Source: Trichoplax adhaerens (lineage: Eukaryota > Placozoa > Uniplacotomia > Trichoplacea > Trichoplacidae). Taken from it: a stretch of DNA of 64,000 bases. Position numbers and translations under genes: made by a program. Location: assembly GCF_000150275.1 (NCBI RefSeq), contig NW_002060956.1, positions 885,510-949,509 on the forward strand. The letters run 5' to 3'. Under the pieces are notes generated by a model, which saw only the letters and a list, made by a program, of their open reading frames with translations, was not told where the DNA came from and did no database searches. Shown here in pieces: positions 56,301-64,000 of this stretch (position 1 is its first letter; each line of letters opens with the position of its first letter).

Positions 56301-58223
56301 TACTTATTCAGCACTGAATATATACAGTATATATATATATGTGTTAACAAAAAGCTATTATGGTATTTACCATATACCAAATAAATCCCATTTTATATGC
56401 GTTTTCATTTGAGCAAGAACCGCAGCCCATTAGAGTGACATTTTTTAATTCTGGAGGCGATACCTGTAAAATAATACAATTAAATTTTAGAATTACATTC
56501 GTTTCTCATTAATTAGGTATCAATAAACAGTGACAAAATAGCCGATTATTTGATCTATGAGCAACTTGAAAGGTATCCAATTCCAAGCCATTCTAGTTAT
56601 TTAATCAAGATGCAGACTTTTGGAGTATGTTTGCGGTAGGATAGTAGATTGGTAATTATCCTTAATACGCAGCTTTTATACGTAGCAGATAATGTAGCGT
56701 TACAGTAAAATGCAAATTTGTATCCTAAGTTTTGGTGAATTAGAGCTGCCACATTTACAGTTTATGAATAGACTGGCCGTAAATATTTAGTGGAATACTT
56801 GTATATGCTTTAAGCGTAATAAAGAACTTCATTTGAAACGTAAGTATACCAGAAGAGAATTATAATAGATAGCCATTCCTAACAGTATTATGCCTGTATT
56901 AACCTCGATGATAGTCTCGTGTAATTTCGTAGGAAAGTCGACCGGTGGATTAACACCAAGCGCAGGGCGATTAATAATAACAGACTAAGAATCAAGAATT
57001 TTAAAAACCGTGAGGAAATGTGGGTTGCATTGAAGCCAATTTTTTTAATCGAAATCATGTCTATTGATTAAAACATTAATTTACGATGGTATGGCAGTAT
57101 CATCGAATTTTGAAAACTAAATTAAAATTAGCATAAATTAAGTAAATGACAATTATACCGCATTATCAGGATTAAGTAAGGCTTGAATAAGATCAGGATG
57201 ATTGTAACCCAACGGCAAAGATGCAATTTGACAGAATATGTCAAGTAATCTATTTCCATCGACGTCAACAATATAATTGCCCTGACTTTGTTGAAAATCA
57301 GTAAAAAATTGTACTGCTGTAACATCCTATACAGTAATCAAGAATGAAATAATAATCATTACAAGTTCAATAGATGCTGCATAACTTGATAGAGTATATT
57401 ACTAGTATACAGTATGCTGTATTGTTGTTGCATATACATTGAAAACAGCTATCGATACCATCAATCCGCCTACATTAATATGTCGGCATCTAAATATATA
57501 TATTTAAAATGCATTATCAGAGGTAAAAAGTCAAGTTAAATACCTGCACCATGACTTAATCTTTCACTAACCTGTATCTGCCTTAGAGATTTTAACAATT
57601 CCTATAATTAACATAACAAATAACATTTGTTGTTTATGTTAAGTTGATGTTGATGAAACGTCATATTTTAGGAGAAGAATGCTGACACCCTGCATGTATT
57701 TTCGATGGTAGATTATTTTTCTTTTAATTTATTTTGAAGATCGAAGCAAAAAAGTGAAATAATCTTGGTCACACTAAAAGTTTACTGAGCGCATATCAAA
57801 AGTAGTTTATTTGGTGACAGCTTTGCTTTTAGGGTATTTTAGTCCGGTCTTAATATAGCTCGATTTCATTTCACATAGATCAAACTACAGTACATTATTG
57901 GTAAAGACTTAATAGATAGCATGATTACCACTAAAGATGTACGATATAATACGGTATGGTACAATTTTCATATGTTAATATAATCCTTCTGGCATAGCAC
58001 GAACTGTACTGTATAGTGTAGGTGCTGAAAAAGAGTGACGGAATACCTTTGAACGAGGACCAGGCATCGGTGTTTTCATTAATGGTTGACTATAGGTATC
58101 AAAACGACGCTTTTGGTTGGTTTCCGTAGAAGCTTGCTGGAGTGAATACCATTCTGCATAGCAAAGATATATTGTTAGAATCAGACTGAAATTGGTAATA
58201 AAAATTCTTATAGTCCATGGCAA
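53399..58223 (-). CDS. ABAT: 4-aminobutyrate (GABA) transaminase, mitochondrial, ~12 exons
   Basis: PLP enzyme that transfers the amino group of GABA to 2-oxoglutarate in the mitochondrial matrix. Reading high to low coordinate, an N-terminal exon (58047-58223) ends with [13 protein letters not shown]. An exon at about 57161-57327 reads [20 protein letters not shown] and [17 protein letters not shown]. An exon at about 56398-56462 carries [14 protein letters not shown], with the two cysteines that hold the [2Fe-2S] cluster in pig ABAT. About 55949-56004 reads [12 protein letters not shown]. About 55675-55838 reads [20 protein letters not shown]. About 54752-54811 reads FLVDEVQTG, the PLP-binding Asp motif. 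About 54470-54573 reads TFSKKM with the Schiff-base lysine. The last exon (53399 to about 53535) ends FDSVLSKHK. The N-terminus is uncertain: the reading from 58223 is hydrophobic, not a typical presequence, and a CAG acceptor inside it near 58160 suggests a separate, unidentified first exon. Confidence 0.92.
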
Positions 58224-59690
58224 ATTTAACCCATTACATTACTATGATAGCATAATAACCCTTCAGATAATTCATGTATTGTAGCTACTGAAATAATGCA
58301 TGCTGTATACTGTATACGCGTATGCTTAGAATTAGGCATATTAGTACAGTAGTAATGCTAATTGCATATGAGTTTGCAATATGAGTAGGTACTTGCAGAC
58401 TGAATGTGATACCCTTTAAAAGAATAAGTCCGTATTCATGATATCATAATATCCAGATATCATTTTGCTGTCAATATTTTAAAACAGCGTTGATAACTTC
58501 ACCATCAGTAAACATAAACTATAATGTAATTGTCTTATTCATTGATTACGATGGCAAGAAGGAAGATAATGTATGAATAATATGTATCGTACTGCATGGA
58601 AAAGCGAATGTGGCGAAGACGTACATATACTGTACTGGTGCGTAAAATAGAGTAGAATATCAAGTGTTCCTAAAGGCAAGTCTTGCATGCATTATACTCC
58701 TAGGCAATCAAGTTTATTAATGAGAAATATTAACATGATTATCAACAGCTAATTACAGGCTATAAGTTATATATAGACACGATGGCGATGGCGATGACGA
58801 TGAAGAAAGGTACAATGACAATCTGCAAGACAGGCACTGCACTGAACTGGATTCAAGATCGATAAGGTGAAAGATTGCAGTCTGTATGCTTTCGAGTCAT
58901 CGGTCTGAAAATGCCTTCATGTAGCTCGCTAAGTACTGCACGACTATTTTCCTATATGGTATACGAGTATGACTGTGTGAATGACAAGCTGATTCTATAT
59001 CATTCAAACTTACTTTGTATACCATTCTGGAGTCTCTTTATAAGACGAAAGGTATTGCCATGGGCGTTGACCGATTGCTTAGGTAGTAAAAACATGGTCG
59101 GCGTGACAGAGTCGATGTTGGCAAGGTTTAAATTTTCAATTAGTATTGACTTGAAGAGTGTAAAAAAGAATTTGCAAGTTGAAGCTGAACCACTAAAGCC
59201 GGTCAAGCATCTACCTATACAGGAGAAAAAATGCTTTGGAAAGAACACTAGTAGATTTGGATGCTGGTTTGTCTAGGATGAAGGGAGATCAGTTGGCACT
59301 AGGTCAGAGTCAGTTTGGATCGTTGTTGGGGCCTCTTGCTGGAATCTGTGTGCTTTCAATGCAATTTGCTGGATTTATGGATCGATGTTGTCTTGCAGGT
59401 GTTGACTGATTGTCTACTTGTTATTCTACGTATTCTATTAATAATGCAGTCAATGAACTGGTTTATTTATTCATCAGTCAGCAGATTGATTGTTATTCAA
59501 AGCAACCATTGGAAAACATAAGATGGCTACTTTACCTATCAAGCAAGATGGCGTCGGGGTCTACCTACTTTGAAGAGAAACACGGTAGCGTCACTTTTAA
59601 ATCGCGTCAACCACCACTTGTGCACAATCTATTATTTATCGCTGAAGGTGTCGTCTGTTGTCGTCAGTTGTTGAAAGAAAAGATGGAAGA
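58224..59690. other. Intergenic upstream of GABA transaminase
   Basis: Should contain the ABAT promoter and possibly its first exon. A short GATGGCGATGGCGATGACGA run lies near 58782-58801. Overlapping frames at 58875-59276 (+, 133 codons) and 59000-59248 (-) have no recognisable features; I could not tell which, if either, is coding. Confidence 0.35.
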
Positions 59691-59732
59691 TAGAGTACTG
59701 TACTGTACTGTAGACTGTAGACTGTACAGTAT

Positions 59733-60530
59733 GGGCGGATCGACGAGTAACTACGCACTCTCTTTCCCTTCCGTCCTATCCCTGTATGTACTGTACTGTA
59801 CAGTACATTAGATATCATAATGTGCTTTAAGACCATTAACTAATCTTAATATAGCATTCATCCGTGAATACATTACTGAAAAGTAGTATTCTGCAAACAT
59901 TGCTGTGAATAGAGTAGTGCCTGGCTATTACCGGGATATAAATAATGTCGAATGGTAATACTATCTGTTAATTATTAACAAATAAGTACATTATCGTAAG
60001 CCGTCAGCAAAGCGACGTGAATTTGTACTAGTATATACTGTACTGTACTGTACTCAATTGTGCAGTATTGTTTTCTTTTCTTTTACCGTATCCCCTCGGT
60101 GGGCGGATCGACGAGTAACTACGCACTCTCTTTCCCTTCCGTCCTATCCCTGTATGTACTGTACTGTACATTAGATATCATAATGTGCTTTAAGACCATT
60201 AACTAATCTTAATATAGCATTCATCCGTGAATACATTACTGAAAAGTAGTATTCTACAAACATTGCTGTGAATAGAGTAGTGCCTGGCTATTACCGGGAT
60301 ATAAATAATGTCGAATGGTAATACTATCTGTTAATTATTAACAAATAAGTACATTATCGTAAGCCGTCAGCAAAGCGACGTGAATTTGTACTAGTATATA
60401 CTGTACTGTACTGTACTCAATTGTGCAGTATTGTTTTCTTTTCTTTTACCGTATCCCCTCGGTGGGCGGATCGACGAGTAACTACGCACTCTCTTTCCCT
60501 TCCGTCCAATCCCTGTACAGTACAGTACAG
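59733..60530. repeat. ~365-bp direct duplication with a partial third copy
   Basis: GGGCGGATCGACGAGTAACT begins copies at 59733, 60101 and 60464. The first two units (368 and 363 bases apart) are almost identical over their full length, differing by a five-base change in a TACTGTAC run and a few substitutions. The third copy is cut short and passes into a dense TACAGTAC tract at 60515-60590. Near-identity means recent tandem duplication, or possibly assembly duplication. Confidence 0.9.
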
Positions 60531-61300
60531 TATCTACAGTACACTTGTACAGTGTACAGTACTGTACAGCGTGTTTACAGTACTGTGTTTTCAGATTGCC
60601 AAAATCCTTCTCGGGGTGCTTGAAAAATGAAAAGACCTCCAAAGTGCATACCAGTGTATACGGGTACATAGGATATTGAATGTGACTATTACTTAATTAG
60701 TCTGTTGAATTTTAAAGCAAGATTCTGACAACAAAATAAACACGCTGGTCATGTTAGGGTTGTACTGTACTGTATACCTTTTTAGGAGGTCTACGGAATC
60801 TACAGTAAGCTTTCTACTTGGAAGTTCTAACCATTGCTAACCATTATGCTTCTTGCCGATGTTTTTAACATACTGTACAAGTATTGTAGTTATTATGTGC
60901 CATACTGTACTGTAGGTACTGCACTAATCTTAGCACTTTCCAAATGTCAGTACAGTAGTACTGTAGAGCAGTGTTCCTGCTTTAGTAGCCCCTGGTAGAA
61001 GCCTGTTTGGACAAACTGTGTGTACTAGTAGAAGCAAGAGAAAACCTTTTTCTCTTACCTTTTACAATGATAGAACAGAAGAGTACCGCACAACGACAAG
61101 TCGTCAAAAATTCGTTCTTGACTAATTGTACAGTACAGTACTGTACACTGTACAGTACAGTACGGTATGTAGAGGAGACCTTACGGTGTACTGTACAGTA
61201 TAGTATACAGTACTGTTACTACTGAAGTCTGGAACAGTAGTGCACTGTACAGCAAAATTTTTCTGTCGCAATGGTGTGACCGAGGTACAGTTATTGATAC
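60531..61300. repeat. Clustered TACTGTAC/GTACAGTA tracts
   Basis: Runs of the same self-complementary pentamers occur at about 60515-60590, 60760-60775, 60903-60912, 60948-60965, 61127-61165 and 61188-61215. No coding sequence is recognisable. Confidence 0.7.
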
Positions 61301-64000
61301 TACGTATATTCAAAAATAAAATAAAATAAAAAAATAAATAATAATAATAATACGATATCAAAAAATCTCGATGGGTACAGTAACTGCAGGGTGCGTAGCT
61401 CTGTTGGCGTTCTCATTATTCACCCCACTGTCTATACCATGATTTTGTGCTGTACTTTTTTATAGGTGGTAACTTTATTTACGTGGTAGTTTTGCATGAG
61501 ATGTTTATTATTATAATTATTATTATTACAGCGGTTGCCTACCAAGTTGAAACGATTTAGTGTTCTAAGTACAGACTATAGACCATTCAGGCTGATACAA
61601 CCTTGGGTTGTCGACTCTCTTGAACACTGATGGCTTCATGTAACAAAAGCCTGCAGACCTCTAGCTCCACCAGGCTGCACACAGTCGACAGTCCATTCCC
61701 ATAGCAAGTATCAACAATTTGCCATACTATAAAACTATAAATCAGCGTTTCAACCATTTTTCAATGCCGTATTAAGTTGGCAATTCAAGCATTCGCTCTG
61801 TCAGCATGCAATAGCTTTTGAATACAATAAGACGATATTGTCAACATTTCTACAGCGATCCAATTTTCCCGCATCTCTCTCACTCGGCAAGAACACCCAG
61901 TAACAGGACAGTACAACAGTATACAGAGTACAGTATAGTACAATCTTCACAATCTCTTTCTTTTAAAAGATTGTGGAATACTGCACAGCATGTTTAACTT
62001 GGTTTTAGAATTTCCAAGTAAAAAATCGACTTCCTTCATTGCAATTAAAATAACTTCATATTCTATGTGTACTGTCTATCCATGCCTGCTAATTCTACTT
62101 TAACGATGCACTACGCAGGCACACAGTATACCCGCGTAAAAAATGCCGATGCCACACCACACCGGCTTTCCGTAACATTACCGTGCGGTAACGTTCTCAA
62201 CATGCTATACAGTTTCTCGAAGAAGGAACTTTTACTATACTACAGCTTATAAATGACGTTACAGCATGCGTATCATAATGTTGCGTATTGTACGTCCACT
62301 TTCAAAACAACTTCCAATACCGTATCATTGGTAACACTTCTACTGAACTCTGAACGTGCGGGTTCTGTACTGGACTGACACTGTCCTGGACCTCTCCAAC
62401 GGCGGTACTAGTACCGTACTGTGCTAAAAGCCCAATCGTCATAAATAATAATATTACCGTAATTGAGATATCAAAAAAAAGATTCATCGTCCCAAATTGG
62501 ATGGCCATTTTAGCTGAAATCTAATTCATTTATCCATCTAGGTGAGTATATTAATCAAGGTATTGTAGGATGATGATTTCAAATTAATCTATACATCTTC
62601 CATACCAATAAAATACTTCTTCATATCTATATCATTCATGCATATTGACTCAAAATTTCCATATCATCAAGTAGAATGATTGACGATGATCCAGTCGTCT
62701 ACAGTATTTGCTTCGTCTACAACTATTGGATATATACAGTTATCATCTTCTCCTTGTAAAATGATCATAAGTTCAATGTTAGTTAGCATTCATTGAAATA
62801 GAGATAACTATGCTGGAATAATTGTAGCACTGTATGGATAACTTGTAACTCTAAAATTGTTGTTGATGATGATAACATGGACAAGATGTAAGATATAGAC
62901 ACTCTCTGTAAATAATCAATTTACAACTTGAAAACTCCAATTTTGATTCCGATCTCATGCATATATTAGGTTCATTCCATTTATCCATCATTTCATTTCA
63001 TGCAATCTACTAGTGATTGTTGACGGAGCAAGGAAAGAAGCAATCGTGGCGGTGAGTATTACTTTGATCAATCGAATATAGCTACTCCGTCTTTCATCGA
63101 TGCAGCTCTAAATCGAGTTTGATCAATGTGCATGCACTGACAAATTTATTTCTATTGGTAAATGCGCACATGAAAAATACCACTGATGATAGCAAAGTAA
63201 TTGATCGCTTGGTGAATATCTTTTCAATCTTAAGCGTTCTCAACTGATTTGCCTTCCTTGTTCAATATCATCTCATCATTGTCGTTGTTCATAGACGTTA
63301 AAGGGTAGTCAAAGGTCTACTACGCCTGATAACTAGGGTGATTGTTTACCATTGATGAAGTAGGTTATAGAGACGTATAATCGGACATGTACAATACTTT
63401 AATGCAATGATTCACACAGTACTTTGCCATTTTTGAGTTAAACGAGCTTTACTAAAAGACTTACACTACATATCCAGTCTCCAATGATTTGATGATTATG
63501 CTGATGTTGATAATGATTACATCTCCTGTAACCAGGCGTTTCTTAGGGTTATTAATGTATTCAGTCTTCAAAGTTTTTCGCTACACTAAATATGATTATT
63601 GTAAATTAGTTCCATAGCTCGAAATAATTTCGTCCAAAACAGTTCTCTACTAAAAATTGGCCAGCCACCGCGATTTACGTGAAAATATCTTATTAAATCT
63701 GCAGTCAATAATTCACAAACTTTTCGACTTGCAATAATTTTTAAAAGGATAATTAAACTGAAGATAATGGGCATTGCAGATCCCTTTTCACCTTCGTCTC
63801 ATGATTTGCACAGTGTATATAGATCTCTTCTTAATTGTCAATATGCGCGTATATATATTACTTCTGATCGTTGTCTTGCTTTACGCTTAAATGCGGCATA
63901 ATCTAGCTAGCGATGAGCCGTTACTACAGTACTCCTTATTGACTGCAGATAGCTATCACTATAACTCTTTCCAGCGACTTTTACCTGGAGTGCATGTAGG
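61301..64000. other. Right end, no recognised gene
   Basis: No conserved protein found. Three hydrophobic-leader frames may be first exons of secreted or membrane proteins: 62508 down to 62302 (minus), 63774 down to 63586 (minus) and 63843 (+, starting MRVYILLLIVVLL before a stop). None can be joined to a convincing second exon inside the window. Confidence 0.3.

Noticed and set aside
58875-59811. Two 133-codon plus-strand frames
   Set aside because: No domain or splice support, overlapped by antisense frames, and the second runs into repeat tracts.

Overview
The window is animal-type nuclear DNA. It is AT-rich, and its genes are cut into many short exons with GT..AG introns, many of them only 60-150 bases long. 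By reading exons across splice sites I can name six conserved protein genes. In order they are a retinoblastoma-family pocket protein (RB1-like, + strand, about 0.65-6.4 kb), translation factor eIF4A (+, 10.0-16.2 kb), the AP-1 clathrin adaptor sigma subunit (+, 18.0-19.8 kb), condensin subunit SMC4 (-, 21.6-29.5 kb), a beta-arrestin-type arrestin (+, 43.3-50.7 kb) and mitochondrial GABA transaminase (-, 53.4-58.2 kb). Full-length RB and beta-arrestin in a compact, intron-rich, AT-rich genome suggests an early-branching animal. A placozoan (Trichoplax or Hoilungia) is my best guess, but this is inference and the sequence itself does not prove it.

A seventh gene is the most interesting object here. 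It is a two-exon minus-strand gene at 32741-33122 for a 100-residue secreted precursor. It has a signal peptide, an acidic propeptide, a dibasic site created exactly at the exon junction, a six-cysteine core with inhibitor-cystine-knot spacing, and a C-terminal Gly-Arg that looks like an amidation signal. This is the layout of a secreted signalling, defence or venom-like knottin. I do not recognise it as a described peptide.

The spaces between genes, and several introns, are rich in repeats. There is an ~86-bp minisatellite (7.9-9.0 kb), an exact 101-bp tandem array with one perfect octamer ATGCAAAT per unit (38.0-38.7 kb), a GC-richer array (41.8-42.5 kb), a 76-to-91-bp array inside arrestin intron 1 (43.5-44.5 kb) and a ~365-bp direct duplication (59.7-60.5 kb). 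Short self-complementary TACTGTAC/GTACAGTA runs recur in intergenic DNA and introns but are almost absent from exons. Between 33.1 and 43.3 kb I find no recognisable gene, only a broken open frame (37.4-37.8 kb) and one possible exon (36.3-36.5 kb). The right end (58.3-64.0 kb) also holds nothing I can name.

The genes are not organised as operons. RB1 and eIF4A are tandem, AP1S and SMC4 converge, and arrestin and GABA transaminase converge. Their functions are ordinary housekeeping: cell-cycle control, chromosome condensation, translation initiation, vesicle traffic, receptor desensitisation and GABA catabolism. Coordinates given as CDS are spans that include introns; exon limits are in the evidence text.
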